A stretch of DNA of 64,000 bases from Comamonas sp. 26 (GCF_002754475.1 NZ_PEFL01000001.1:372001-436000), one strand, 5' to 3'. Shown: positions 26,966 through 36,040, counted from the first letter of the stretch. The notes: generated by a model not told the origin, from the sequence alone. Program-made: numbers and translations.

Positions 26966-28011
26966 ATGAAATTTTCTGCTGCATCTTCTTTGCTTCATAA
27001 CAATTCTGCATCTCGCAGATGGCGTATGGCCGCTGTTATTGCGATGAGTCTGGCGGCGTTGACTGTGGGCATGAGCGGCTGTGTGATTTCTCAGCCTGTG
27101 GTGGGTTTGGCACACACAGCAATCCCTGATCTGCATGCATCACCAGAGCGGCTGCGTGACCATGTGCGCGTGCTGAGCGAGGGCTTTCTGGGGCGAGGTT
27201 TTGACCAGCCGCAGACATTGCAAAGCGCTGCTGATTACATCGTGGCGGAGCTGGCCAAGTCAGGTGTGACGGCAGAGCGCCAGCGCTTTGAGGTGGACGG
27301 CCAAGGCTATGAAAACTTGATAGCGCGCTTTGGCCCTGCACAGGGCACCAAGCCGCTGCTGGTGATGGGAGCGCATTACGACAGTGCACTCACGCATGAG
27401 GGCGTACCTACCCCCGGTGCGGACGATAATGCCAGCGGCGTGGCAAGTCTGCTTGGGTTGGCCCGCTTGCTGAAGCAAACCACACCCGGCCAGCCGGTGG
27501 AGCTGGTGTTCTACACACTGGAGGAGCCACCCAACTTTCGCACCGACGATATGGGCAGCTACCGCCATGCGCTTGCGCCGCAGCAGCGCGACCAGCCCGT
27601 GCGGCTGATGCTGTCTGTGGCTATTACAGCGACGAGGCGGGAAGCCAGAGCTATCCACTGGCTCCACTGGGCTGGATTTACCCGGACAAGGGCAACTTCA
27701 TCGCGCTGATTGGCGAGATGAAAAACTTCAGCGAAATGCGCCGCATCAAGGCTGTCATACGCGCCGCAGGCGGTGGGCCGAATCCATTGGACGTGCATTC
27801 GCTCAATGCACCGCGCTTTGTGCATGGGGTGGATTTTTCGGATCACCTGAACTACTGGCGGCTGGGCTATCCGGCCATCATGGTGACGGACACCTCGTTC
27901 ATGCGTAACCCGCACTAGCACCAGCGCACCGACACATGGGAGCGGCTGGACTACACCCGCATGGCGCGGGTGGTTCGCATGCTGGCTGCGGTGGCTTTAG
28001 ATACTCCTTGA
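26966..28011 (+). pseudogene. M28-family (aminopeptidase-like) lipoprotein, broken by a deletion and a stop
   Basis: The first part encodes a lipoprotein signal (LTVGMSGC) and the zinc-peptidase motifs GAHYDS, PGADDNASGVA and TLEEPP. At about 27614-27622 the frame changes: LMLSV continues as ITATRREARA, while the other frame reads YYSDEAGSQSYPLAPLGWIY. A missing LEM(I/V)G segment (about 10 nt) explains this. The second part runs to FMRNPH followed by TAG at 27916 where Tyr is expected, then HQRTDTWERLDYTRMARVVR to the stop at 28011. Two separate lesions argue for a real pseudogene. The start at 26966 is the best signal-peptide start; 26936 is also open. Confidence 0.8.
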
Positions 28012-28077
28012 TTGATAGCCTCTGACGCTTTTATCTATTAGGGTCAAAGCATGTTTTTATAAAAAATCCGGAGCTAT

Positions 28078-28842
28078 TTACTCCTCTGTCTTTCCCAGAA
28101 ACTGGCGCAACTCAGGGGTCTGCGGTGCGCTGAATATTTGCTCTGGGCTTCCCACTTCGTGGACTTTTCCCTGATGCATGAAGACGACTTTGTCGCTGAC
28201 TTTTCGGGCAAAGCTCATTTCGTGCGTCACCATGATGAGCGTCATGCCCTGGGCGGCCAGACTTTCAACCACGCTGAGCACCTCGGAGACCAGCTCTGGG
28301 TCTAAAGCGGAGGTAATTTCGTCGCAGAGCAAAATCTCTGGCCCCATCGCCAGGGCGCGTGCGATGGCTACGCGCTGCTGCTGACCGCCGGAGAGCTGGT
28401 CTGGCATGGCGTCAAACTTCTCTGCCAGCCCCACGCGCTCCAGCAGCCGTTTGGCATTGGCGCGTGCATCCTCATGCGGCTGGCTCATGACCAGCGAAGG
28501 CGCCAGCATCACGTTGCGCCCCACGGAGAGATGGGGAAAGAGGTTGAAGCTCTGAAAAATCATGCCCACGTTCTTGCGCAGCTCGCGCAGCGACTGAGCG
28601 TTATCGGCCTGTAGCGCCTGGCCGTGGACGTGAAGCTGGCCTTCCTGAAAGTTTTCAAGGCCGTTAATGCAGCGCAGCAGCGTGCTTTTGCCAGAGCCGC
28701 TTTTGCCGATGATGGAGACCACTTCGCTGCGCTGAATCTGCAGGTCAACGCCTTTGAGGACTTCGTTGTTGCCATAGCGTTTGCGCAGGCCGTTGATATC
28801 AACCAGAGGGAAGGTGGAAGGCTGGAGAGCGGGAGTCGTCAT
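28078..28842 (-). CDS. Amino-acid ABC transporter ATP-binding protein
   Basis: Polar amino-acid-type ATPase, 254 aa. Walker A is GKSGSGKST, followed by the Q-loop VGMIFQSFNLFPHLS, signature [15 protein letters not shown], Walker B ILLCDEITSALDPE and switch His VTHEMSFARK. The usual Pro after the Walker B Glu is Ile. The ATG at 28842 is used; a TTG at 28875 would add 11 residues. It is the last gene of a binding protein - permease - permease - ATPase unit on the minus strand, divergent from the RpiR/DpaL/carbamoylase genes. Confidence 0.92.
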   Translation of the reverse strand: MTTPALQPSTFPLVDINGLRKRYGNNEVLKGVDLQIQRSEVVSIIGKSGSGKSTLLRCINGLENFQEGQLHVHGQALQADNAQSLRELRKNVGMIFQSFNLFPHLSVGRNVMLAPSLVMSQPHEDARANAKRLLERVGLAEKFDAMPDQLSGGQQQRVAIARALAMGPEILLCDEITSALDPELVSEVLSVVESLAAQGMTLIMVTHEMSFARKVSDKVVFMHQGKVHEVGSPEQIFSAPQTPELRQFLGKTEE

Positions 28843-28887
28843 GAGCGGAATCCGAAATGTGGGATGAGCTGGCAAAGGTGTCGGTGT

Positions 28888-29538
28888 TCAGGTCTTGGGG
28901 CGCAGGCGCTTCTCAAGGCGCTGGCTCAAGAGCGACAGCGGAAAGCACAGCGCGAAGTACAGGGCGGCCACAAAGCCGTAGACCATGAAGGGCTCGAAGG
29001 TGGCATTGGCGATGAGCTGCCCGGCCTTGGTGATCTCCACAAAACCGATGACGCTGGTGAGCGCCGTGGCTTTGACGATTTGCACCATGAAGCCTGCCGT
29101 GGGCGCAATGCCCAAGCGCATGGCTTGTGGAAGAATGACGTGGCGCAGTTGCTCGGTGAAGCTCAGGGCCAGACAAGAGGATGCCTCCCATTGACCTTTT
29201 GGCACAGCGTCAACACACCCGCGCCAGATGTCGCACAGGTAGGCGGCGGAGTAGAGCGTCAGGCAGACCGATGCGGCGAGCAGGGGTGATGTGTCGATGC
29301 CGATCATGGCCATGCCGAAGTAGGTGAGAAACAGCTGCATCAGCAGCGGCACGCCCTGAAATAGCTGCACGTATAGCGACACAAAGCGAGCGCCACCTTT
29401 GAGCTTGCTCAGGCGTAGCACCAGCAGTGCCAATCCCAGCGCACTGCCGCAGACAAAGGCCAGCAGTGACAGGCCAACAGTCCAGCGAAGCGCGAGCAGC
29501 AGCTGGTAGGAAATATCCCAGAACGTGAAATCAACCAT
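28888..29538 (-). CDS. Amino-acid ABC transporter permease (second)
   Basis: HisM/GlnP-type permease, 216 aa. About five helices are predicted, and the cytoplasmic EAA loop is RGCVDAVPKGQWEASSCLAL. It is the partner of the permease at 29553, 14 nt downstream of it. The two form a heteromeric channel fed by the binding protein at 30329. Confidence 0.92.
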   Translation of the reverse strand: MVDFTFWDISYQLLLALRWTVGLSLLAFVCGSALGLALLVLRLSKLKGGARFVSLYVQLFQGVPLLMQLFLTYFGMAMIGIDTSPLLAASVCLTLYSAAYLCDIWRGCVDAVPKGQWEASSCLALSFTEQLRHVILPQAMRLGIAPTAGFMVQIVKATALTSVIGFVEITKAGQLIANATFEPFMVYGFVAALYFALCFPLSLLSQRLEKRLRPKT

Positions 29539-29552
29539 GGGGAACTCCTGTA

Positions 29553-30212
29553 TCAGCGGCGACCAAAGACAAAGCGCGGGCCGATCCAGTTCAAAAACTG
29601 GCGCAGCAGCACGGACAGACCCAGGTAGATCAGCGTGACCACGATGTAAGACTCAAGACTGCGGAAGGTGCGGCTGGAGATCAGGTTGGCCGCGTAGGAA
29701 ATCTCTTCGGTAGAAATCTGGCTGCACACGGCCGAGCCCAGCATTACGATGATGATTTGCCCGGTGAGCGCTGGCCAGACACGGCCTAGCGAAGGCGGCA
29801 GTACCACGCGGGTGAAGATCTGCCAGGGGCTGAGTGCAAGGCACTGGGCCGCCTCAATCTGGCCGCGTGGCGTGGCTTCTATGCCGGCGCGAATCTGCTC
29901 GCAGGCATAAGCCCCCAGGTTGAGTGCCATGGCCAGAACACTGGCCGTCTCTGGCGACAGCCTGAGCCCCAGCGAGGGCAGGCCGAAAAAGAGAAAGAAA
30001 AGCTGAATGATGAAGGGCGTGTTGCGAAACAACTCCACATAGCTGGCGACTACAACGCGCACCAGCAAGTTGCCGTGCAGGCGCATCCATGCGCAACTAA
30101 TTCCCAGCAGCAAGCCCAGCGGTACGGCCAGCGCGGTCAACAACAAGGTCAGCCACAGGCCATTAAGGAGCATGGGCCACTGGCCCAGCACCGTTAAAAA
30201 ATCTATTTCCAT
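29553..30212 (-). CDS. Amino-acid ABC transporter permease (first)
   Basis: HisM/GlnP-type permease, 219 aa, starting MEIDFLTVLGQWP. The EAA loop is AGIEATPRGQIEAAQCLALS. The longer open frame (to 30365) contains no membrane-protein-like sequence, so the ATG at 30212 is chosen. It follows the binding-protein gene by about 115 nt. Confidence 0.92.
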   Translation of the reverse strand: MEIDFLTVLGQWPMLLNGLWLTLLLTALAVPLGLLLGISCAWMRLHGNLLVRVVVASYVELFRNTPFIIQLFFLFFGLPSLGLRLSPETASVLAMALNLGAYACEQIRAGIEATPRGQIEAAQCLALSPWQIFTRVVLPPSLGRVWPALTGQIIIVMLGSAVCSQISTEEISYAANLISSRTFRSLESYIVVTLIYLGLSVLLRQFLNWIGPRFVFGRR

Positions 30213-30328
30213 CAGGTAATTCCCGCTCTCTTGACTGTGCCGACTGGGGCGCGAAAGCCGTGTGCGCCTGGTATGAAAGTCGTCCCAAAAACTGCTGGCA
30301 GACCAGGTGCCAGCAGCGTGCTCATGGA

Positions 30329-31129
30329 TCAGTCCGGCAGGTTGCCCATGTCGCGGCCCAGCCACTTCTTGGCGTAAGAGTTCAGCGTCCCATCTTGTTT
30401 GGCGGTATGAAGAATGGTGTTGACCTTGTTCAGCAGAGCCGTCTCGCCCTTGCGCACGCCGATGTAGTTGGGCGAGTCTTTGATCAGCAGCTTGTACTCG
30501 GCCTGCACCTTGGGATTCTTGGCCAGAGCCGCGCCTGCTACGGCGGCACCTACTGCCACAAACTGGGTTTGCTGGGTCATGAAGGCAGCCATGGTGGCGT
30601 TGTCGTCTTCAAAGCGCTGAATCTTCAAGGTCTTGGGGGCCAGTTGTTGCAACGCATCGTCTTGAATGGTGCCTCGCGTCACCGCCAGTGTCTTGCCACC
30701 CAGGTCGTCAAAGCCCTTGATCACTGCATCTTTGGGCCCAAACACGGCCTGAAAGAATGGTGCGTAAGAAGTGGTGAAGTCGATCACCTTGGCGCGCTCC
30801 TCGTTTTTGCCCAGTGCAGAGACGATCAGGTCAATCTTCTTGGCCTGCAGATAGGGAATGCGGTTGGGGGTGCTGACCGGCACAAACTCGGCTTTCACGC
30901 CCAGCTTGTCGGCAATCAGTTGAGCGGTGGCGACATCCACGCCCGTGGGCTTGAAGTCGGGGCCCATGAAGCCATAGGGCGGGTAGTCGGTAGGAATACC
31001 AAGGGTGATGGCTTTCTTGTCGAGGATGCGCTGCAGCGACTTGTCTTCCTGAGCGGTAGCGTTGGCGGAAACGATCAGCGCCAGTGCGGCGGCAGTGGAC
31101 GCGGTGAAAGTGCGAAGGCTCAAAGACAT
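30329..31129 (-). CDS. Amino-acid-type ABC transporter substrate-binding protein
   Basis: Periplasmic family-3 binding protein, 266 aa. The signal peptide starts MSLSLRTFTAS and is cut near ANATA|QED. The mature part has the family pattern LGIPTDYPPYGFMGPDFKPT, then GVDVATAQLIADKLG, then KKIDLIVSALGKNEERAKVI. GGAGTG 6 nt before the ATG at 31129 sets the start; the frame is open to 31246 without signal-like sequence. It is the first gene of the importer operon, sharing its promoter region with the RpiR regulator. A ureido or diamino acid ligand is inferred from the neighbours only. Confidence 0.92.
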   Translation of the reverse strand: MSLSLRTFTASTAAALALIVSANATAQEDKSLQRILDKKAITLGIPTDYPPYGFMGPDFKPTGVDVATAQLIADKLGVKAEFVPVSTPNRIPYLQAKKIDLIVSALGKNEERAKVIDFTTSYAPFFQAVFGPKDAVIKGFDDLGGKTLAVTRGTIQDDALQQLAPKTLKIQRFEDDNATMAAFMTQQTQFVAVGAAVAGAALAKNPKVQAEYKLLIKDSPNYIGVRKGETALLNKVNTILHTAKQDGTLNSYAKKWLGRDMGNLPD

Positions 31130-31480
31130 GGTGCTCACTCCAGTGGAAAAAGAATCGAGATGCACTGTCTCAGCACATACCGTGCCAACTTTGAAACAGG
31201 CGTTTCTTTTCCTTTGTGCTGGTGTTTCAGCGTCTTTGTTTCTCAAGAGGTTTGCCGCAGAAAAGCACTGCTTGGGTAAGGCGTCGCAAACGAAATCTTT
31301 CCTCTATGGCGGCACTTTTTTTCATCTGCTTTTGCAAGCAGGCACTGCTTTTGCGTAGCAGTGTTGATCTTGAAACACGGGTGCCGAAATTTCATGAAAT
31401 TGGCACAAGTGTTTCACTTTTTTAGTGCACGAAGTACCTGAAATGGTGCTTGTTCACCAATTTGGAGCAAAGACGTTGCC
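31130..31480. other. Divergent promoter region between the ABC importer and rpiR-type gene
   Basis: About 350 nt without a gene, rich in GAAAC/GTTTC words (near 31191, 31223, 31371 and 31409). The strongest element is the nested dyad at 31371-31416 (separate entry). Confidence 0.7.
31371..31416. promoter_or_regulatory. 46-bp nested dyad, candidate RpiR operator
   Basis: Outer arms TGAAACAC (31371-31378) and GTGTTTCA (31409-31416) and inner arms GTGCC (31381-31385) and GGCAC (31402-31406) share one centre. Within it lies a perfect 14-bp palindrome AATTTCATGAAATT (31388-31401), offset by one base. It sits 65 nt before the regulator start and about 240 nt before the importer start. Confidence 0.6.
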
Positions 31481-32350
31481 ATGACCGAACTCTTGAACAC
31501 TGCGACTCTTGATGCACGTATTCGCCATGTGTATGCCCAGCTTTCCGCCGCAGAGCGCAAGCTGGCCGATGTAGTGCTGGCGCGTCAGCGTGAATTGTTG
31601 GGCTATTCCGCCACCGAGCTGGCGCTGCTGGCGGGCACGTCAAAGTCCAGCGCCGCGCGTTTCTTTCGTAGTCTGGGTTACGAAAGCTATGAGTCTTTTC
31701 GCCACTCTGTGCGCGATGCGCAGCAGCAGTCGCCGCTGGCCCGGATGGGGCGGGCGCGAAGCAAGACCAGTGCGGTGCAGCAGTTCAAGACCCATTTGAT
31801 GGACGACGCTGAACGCCTGCGTGAATGGAGTGAATCATTGCCAGACGCCCAGCTGGAGGCTGCGCTGGCGTTGCTGACCAAGGCGCGCAAGGTCTGGGTG
31901 GTGGGCTATAGGCACAGCCATCTGACAGCGTTCTACGCCCACTCACTGCTGGCGCAAGTGCGCGGCGAAGTGCTGAGCCTTAACGATGCCGCAGGCCGTG
32001 AGGCTGATTTGCTGGCCTGTGCCAGTGAGAAAGATGTGGTGCTGGCGGTGGACTTTCGGCGCCGCAGCCAGCGCCTGCCTTCGGTGCTGGCTGCGGCACG
32101 CACGGCTGGCGCGCAGGTGCTCGTGCTGACCGATGCACCGGTCTCTGCGCTGGCCATGCAAAGCAATGTGGTGCTGCGCTGCGGCGCTGCAGAGCAGCAG
32201 GGGCTGTTTGACTCCTATGTTTGCGCGGTAAGCCTGGTGAACTTTCTCGCCGCCTCTGTCGCGCAGCAATTGCGATCGGGTACGCAAGAGCGCCTTGCAC
32301 GCATAGAGCGCATGCACGTAGCGCTTGACGATCTTCATCCGCAGCTGTGA
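31481..32350 (+). CDS. RpiR/MurR-family transcriptional regulator
   Basis: A 289-aa regulator. Residues ~10-85 form the RpiR helix-turn-helix (SATELALLAGTSKSSAARFF). Residues ~130-265 form a SIS domain (KVWVVGYRHSHLTAFYAHSL; VVLAVDFRRRSQRLPSVLAA) that in this family usually binds a phosphosugar, though RpiR proteins next to amino-acid catabolic genes are also known. It is divergent from the ABC importer and 46 nt upstream of the diaminopropionate ammonia-lyase, so it probably controls both units. Confidence 0.9.
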   Translation: MTELLNTATLDARIRHVYAQLSAAERKLADVVLARQRELLGYSATELALLAGTSKSSAARFFRSLGYESYESFRHSVRDAQQQSPLARMGRARSKTSAVQQFKTHLMDDAERLREWSESLPDAQLEAALALLTKARKVWVVGYRHSHLTAFYAHSLLAQVRGEVLSLNDAAGREADLLACASEKDVVLAVDFRRRSQRLPSVLAAARTAGAQVLVLTDAPVSALAMQSNVVLRCGAAEQQGLFDSYVCAVSLVNFLAASVAQQLRSGTQERLARIERMHVALDDLHPQL

Positions 32351-32396
32351 CGGCTGCTGATTTTCCTAACTCTTGTCTGAATCTCTGGAATCCCTT

Positions 32397-33647
32397 ATGA
32401 CGACCGCCTCTCTCCCCGCCATTGCCGTAGAAACCTTTGCCAATCCCGCCGCCAATCGCATGGAGCCTTATGGCACACGGCGCACAGAAATTCTGGGTGC
32501 CGATGCCCTGGCGCTGGCGCAGCGTGAACTCTCGCAGTGGCAAGGCTATGCTCTCACGCCAATGTACAGCTTGCCCGCATTGGCTGCGGCTTTGAATGTG
32601 GCCTGCGTGCACTACAAAGATGAAGGCGGGCGCTTTGGTCTGGGTAGCTTCAAGGCTCTGGGCGGTGCTTATGCCGTGGCCCGCCTGCTGTGTCGCGAAC
32701 TGAGTGCTCGTCTGGGTCGCAAGCTGACGACACAGGATTTGCTGACGCCCGAGCTGCGTGCACTGTGCGCAGCGTTCACGGTCACCTGCGCTACCGACGG
32801 CAATCATGGCCGTTCAGTCGCCTGGGGTGCGCAGCTGTTTGGATGCCAGTGTGTGATCTACATTCATGCCACGGTCAGCGAAGGTCGTAAGAATGCCATT
32901 GCTTTGTATGGGGCGCAGGTCGTTCGTACGGCAGGCAACTATGACGATGCAGTGCGTCAGGCTGATCTAGATGCCAAGCAGCACGATCGCTTTGTGATTT
33001 CTGATACCTCCTACCCCGGCTACATGGATGTGCCGCGCGATGTGATGCAGGGCTACCAGCTGATGGTGGAAGAAGCCGCCACGCAGCTTGAGCAGCGCCC
33101 CACGCATATCTTTGTGCAAGCCGGTGTGGGCGGTCTGGCGGCTGCGGTCTGCGGCTATTTCTGGGAGCGTGATGGCGGCGACCGTCCCATCTATGTGGTG
33201 GTGGAGCCGGATAAGGCCGACTGCCTGACGCAAAGCGCCAAGGCCGGCCAGTTAACGGCTGTAACTGGCGATATCGACACGCTGATGGCGGGGCTGGCTT
33301 GCGGTGAGGTATCGCACCTGGCGTGGGAAATCCTGGAAAAAGGCACGGATGCGTTTTGCGTGATTGCCGATGAAGCAGCCGTGGGAGCCATGCGCCTGCT
33401 GGCCCGCCCACTGGGCAACGACCCGGTGATTGTGGCTGGTGAGTCTGCCGTGGCCGGAGTGGCTGCAGCCATCGGTGTCAGCCAGAGCGCTGCAGCGCGC
33501 CAGCAACTGGGGCTTCGCACTGATAGCCGCATTCTGTTCTTTGGCAGCGAGGCTGCGACCGACCCTGTGCTGTATGCACAACTGCTGGGTGAAAGCGCAG
33601 AAGCGGTGGCGCAGCGCGTCGCTGAACAAGGCCGGGTGCCGGCATGA
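32397..33647 (+). CDS. dpaL: Diaminopropionate ammonia-lyase
   Basis: Fold-type II PLP enzyme, 416 aa, converting 2,3-diaminopropionate to pyruvate and two ammonia. The family signature KDEGGRFGLGSFKALGGAYA carries the Schiff-base Lys. TCATDGNHGRSVAWGAQLFG is the cofactor phosphate/carboxylate region, and FVQAGVGGLAAAV the second Gly-rich loop. E. coli YgeX is ~400 aa. The ATG at 32397 is preferred; a TTG start at 32373 would add eight residues. The stop overlaps the carbamoylase start (ATGA, 33644-33647), so the two are coupled. Confidence 0.92.
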   Translation: MTTASLPAIAVETFANPAANRMEPYGTRRTEILGADALALAQRELSQWQGYALTPMYSLPALAAALNVACVHYKDEGGRFGLGSFKALGGAYAVARLLCRELSARLGRKLTTQDLLTPELRALCAAFTVTCATDGNHGRSVAWGAQLFGCQCVIYIHATVSEGRKNAIALYGAQVVRTAGNYDDAVRQADLDAKQHDRFVISDTSYPGYMDVPRDVMQGYQLMVEEAATQLEQRPTHIFVQAGVGGLAAAVCGYFWERDGGDRPIYVVVEPDKADCLTQSAKAGQLTAVTGDIDTLMAGLACGEVSHLAWEILEKGTDAFCVIADEAAVGAMRLLARPLGNDPVIVAGESAVAGVAAAIGVSQSAAARQQLGLRTDSRILFFGSEAATDPVLYAQLLGESAEAVAQRVAEQGRVPA

Positions 33648-34888
33648 GTGAGTTTTCTGCTTTGCGAATTGATGGGACGCGCCTGTTGCAGCGCTTGAAG
33701 GATCTGGGCCAGTTTGGTGCGCTGGAAGGTGGTGGCATCAACCGACTCGCGCTCAGCGATGCCGACCGTGCGGGGCGTGACTGGACGGTGGGCCAGATGC
33801 AGGCTCTGGGGATGACGGTTCAGGTCGATGCCATTGGCAATGTGGTGGCGACCTATGCCGGGACTCAGGATTGGCTGCCCGTGATGACAGGCAGCCATAT
33901 CGACACCGTGCGCACCGGCGGTCTGTACGACGGTAACTATGGCGTGATGGCGGGCCTTGAAGTGGTGGCCACGCTGCGTGATGCGGGCTTGCGCACCTGC
34001 AGGCCCATTCAGGTGGCGTTCTTCACCAACGAGGAGGGCGCACGCTTTCAGCCCGACATGCTGGGAAGCCTTGTCATGGTGGGCGGCATGCCGCTGGCGC
34101 AAGCGCTGGCCGTGCAAGCTGTGGATAACGGAGCCACTCTGGGCGATGAGCTGTCGCGTATTGGCTATGCCGGCGAAATGGCTGCGGATACGCCGCAGGT
34201 GGACAGCTTTGTAGAGCTGCACATCGAGCAAGGCCCCGTGCTGGAGCAGCAAGGCGTGACCATCGGAGTGGTGGAAGGCGTGCAAGGCATTTGCTGGATG
34301 GAATTCACGTTTGCTGGCTCCAGCAACCATGCGGGCACCACGCCCATGGCCTTGCGCCACGATGCGGGCATCTGCGCCATGCGGGTCGCAGCCTTTATTG
34401 CGGATCTGGCCCAGCGTTATGGTGACAGCCAACTGGGCACTGTGGGTGCTGTGCAGCTCAAACCCAATCTGATCAATGTGATTGCGGCGCAGGCCGTGAT
34501 GAGCGTGGATTTGCGAAACACCGATGGGGACAAGCTCCAGCAGGCGCAGGCCGAAGTTCTGGCGTTTGCACGCCAGGTCGCGGCAGAAAACGGGGTGAAT
34601 TTCTCTCACCGCCAGTTGGCTGACTTTGCACCCGTGGCTTTTGATGCGGCGCTGGTAAGCAGCGTTGAGCAGCATGCCAAAGCGCAGGGCTTAAGCACAT
34701 TGCGCATGCCCAGCGGCGCTGGTCACGACGCGCAAATGCTGGCGCGCATCTGTCCCACCGCCATGGTGTTTGTGCCATCCGCTGGTGGCCTGTCGCACAA
34801 CGTGCGTGAGCACACCGATGCCCTGCAGCTGGAGCAAGGTGCCAACGTGCTGCTGCAAGTGCTGCTGGAACGTGCACAGCGCGCCTGA
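33644..34888 (+). CDS. M20-family Zn-dependent hydrolase (N-carbamoyl-L-amino-acid hydrolase / allantoate amidohydrolase type)
   Basis: A two-zinc amidohydrolase of 414 aa that removes N-carbamoyl (ureido) groups. Metal motifs are TGSHIDTVRTGGLYDGNYGV (His, Asp), FFTNEEGARF (Glu-Glu) and ELHIEQGPVLEQ (His). The dimerisation-domain stretch FAGSSNHAGTTPMALRHDA is typical of HyuC/AllC. It overlaps dpaL by 4 nt and is followed by a D-carbamoylase, which points to ureido-amino-acid breakdown rather than purine ureides, since no allantoinase or ureidoglycolate gene is near. The exact substrate is unproven. Confidence 0.88.
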   Translation: MSEFSALRIDGTRLLQRLKDLGQFGALEGGGINRLALSDADRAGRDWTVGQMQALGMTVQVDAIGNVVATYAGTQDWLPVMTGSHIDTVRTGGLYDGNYGVMAGLEVVATLRDAGLRTCRPIQVAFFTNEEGARFQPDMLGSLVMVGGMPLAQALAVQAVDNGATLGDELSRIGYAGEMAADTPQVDSFVELHIEQGPVLEQQGVTIGVVEGVQGICWMEFTFAGSSNHAGTTPMALRHDAGICAMRVAAFIADLAQRYGDSQLGTVGAVQLKPNLINVIAAQAVMSVDLRNTDGDKLQQAQAEVLAFARQVAAENGVNFSHRQLADFAPVAFDAALVSSVEQHAKAQGLSTLRMPSGAGHDAQMLARICPTAMVFVPSAGGLSHNVREHTDALQLEQGANVLLQVLLERAQRA

Positions 34889-35003
34889 TGTGGAGAGCCG
34901 CTAACGCCATCCTTTATTGCGGCGTTGCTTCGCATCGTCTCAACCGTAAACCTGCGGTGTACCAGGTTGCGTTCGCCGCTGTTATGAAATTTGAATGAAA
35001 CAG

Positions 35004-35036
35004 GCTGCTAGCGCTTATCTCTTAAGCGCAAGCAGC
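35004..35036. repeat. GCTAGCGCTT hairpin repeat, copy 2
   Basis: GCTGCTAGCGCTTA (35004-35017) faces TAAGCGC-A-AGCAGC (35023-35036). It lies between the M20 hydrolase and the D-carbamoylase, 22 nt before the latter's start, so it could affect read-through or translation of that gene. Confidence 0.75.
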
Positions 35037-35058
35037 TATCAAAAAGAGAACAACTGCT

Positions 35059-36012
35059 ATGACCCGTATTGTCAATATCGCCTTAGGCCAGCTGGGCCCG
35101 GTTCAGAAAAACGACTCACGCGCCAGTGTGGTGCACCGCCTGTGCGCCATGATGCGCGAGGCCAAAAGTCTGGGCGCTGATGTCATCGTCTACCCCGAGC
35201 TGGCGCTGACCACCTTCTTCCCGCGTTGGTACATCGAAGACATGGCCGAGCTGCACAGCTATTACGAACGCGAAATGCCCAGCCGTGAGACTTTGCCGCT
35301 GTTCGAGCTGGCCAGAGAGCTGGGCATTGGCTTTTACCTGGGCTATGCGGAGCTGGCCGAAGAAGCCGGTGCGCTGATTCAGTACAACACCGCCATGCTG
35401 GTGGATAAGACGGGCGCCATCGTTGGAAAGTACCGCAAGATTCATGTGCCCGGTCACTTTGAGCATGAGCCATGGCGCAAATTTCAGCATCTGGAAAAGC
35501 GCTATTTCACCCCCGGCAAGTCCTTTGATGTTCACCAAGCCTTTGGCGGCACTGTGGGCATGGCGCTGTGCAATGACCGCCGCTGGGCCGAAAGTTATCG
35601 CGTCATGGCACTGCAGGGTGCGGAGATGATCTTCATTGGCTACAACACGCCGGTACATAACGCCCCCGCACCGCAGCACGATGATCTCTCGCTATTTCAT
35701 AACCAGCTGGCCGTGCAGGCTGGCGCGTATCAAAACGGCTGTTGGGTGGCAAGCGTGGCCAAGGGCGGCCTGGAAGAAGGCGTGCAAAGCATTGCTGGCA
35801 GTCTGCTGGTGGCGCCCTCGGGCGAAGTGGTAGCGCGCTGCATAACCCAGGGCGATGAAGTGGTGCTGGGCCGTGCCGATCTGGATTTTTGCGCCGTCTA
35901 CAAGCGGACCACTTTCAACTTTGACCTGCATCGCCACCCCGAGTGCTATGGCCTTATCGTGCAGAAAAAGGGCGAAACTCGGGCGGCTGATGGCGGACCG
36001 TGGGTGGGCTGA
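35059..36012 (+). CDS. N-carbamoyl-D-amino acid hydrolase (nitrilase superfamily)
   Basis: A 317-aa C-N hydrolase very close in pattern to the Agrobacterium D-carbamoylase (304 aa). It has PELALTTFFPRW with catalytic Glu47, GKYRKIHVPGH with the catalytic Lys, and ALCNDRRWAE with the nucleophilic Cys. HLEKRYF and GYNTPVHN are also shared. It hydrolyses N-carbamoyl-D-amino acids to the D-amino acid, CO2 and ammonia. It follows the M20 enzyme by 170 nt holding a hairpin repeat and ends at a terminator. No hydantoinase or racemase lies nearby. Confidence 0.92.
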   Translation: MTRIVNIALGQLGPVQKNDSRASVVHRLCAMMREAKSLGADVIVYPELALTTFFPRWYIEDMAELHSYYEREMPSRETLPLFELARELGIGFYLGYAELAEEAGALIQYNTAMLVDKTGAIVGKYRKIHVPGHFEHEPWRKFQHLEKRYFTPGKSFDVHQAFGGTVGMALCNDRRWAESYRVMALQGAEMIFIGYNTPVHNAPAPQHDDLSLFHNQLAVQAGAYQNGCWVASVAKGGLEEGVQSIAGSLLVAPSGEVVARCITQGDEVVLGRADLDFCAVYKRTTFNFDLHRHPECYGLIVQKKGETRAADGGPWVG

Positions 36013-36040
36013 TAGATCCAGAGATAGAGCCGAAATCACA

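Noticed and set aside
33191..34675. Minus-strand frame of 494 codons opposite dpaL and the M20 hydrolase
   Set aside because: Antisense shadow; both sense genes have full catalytic motifs.
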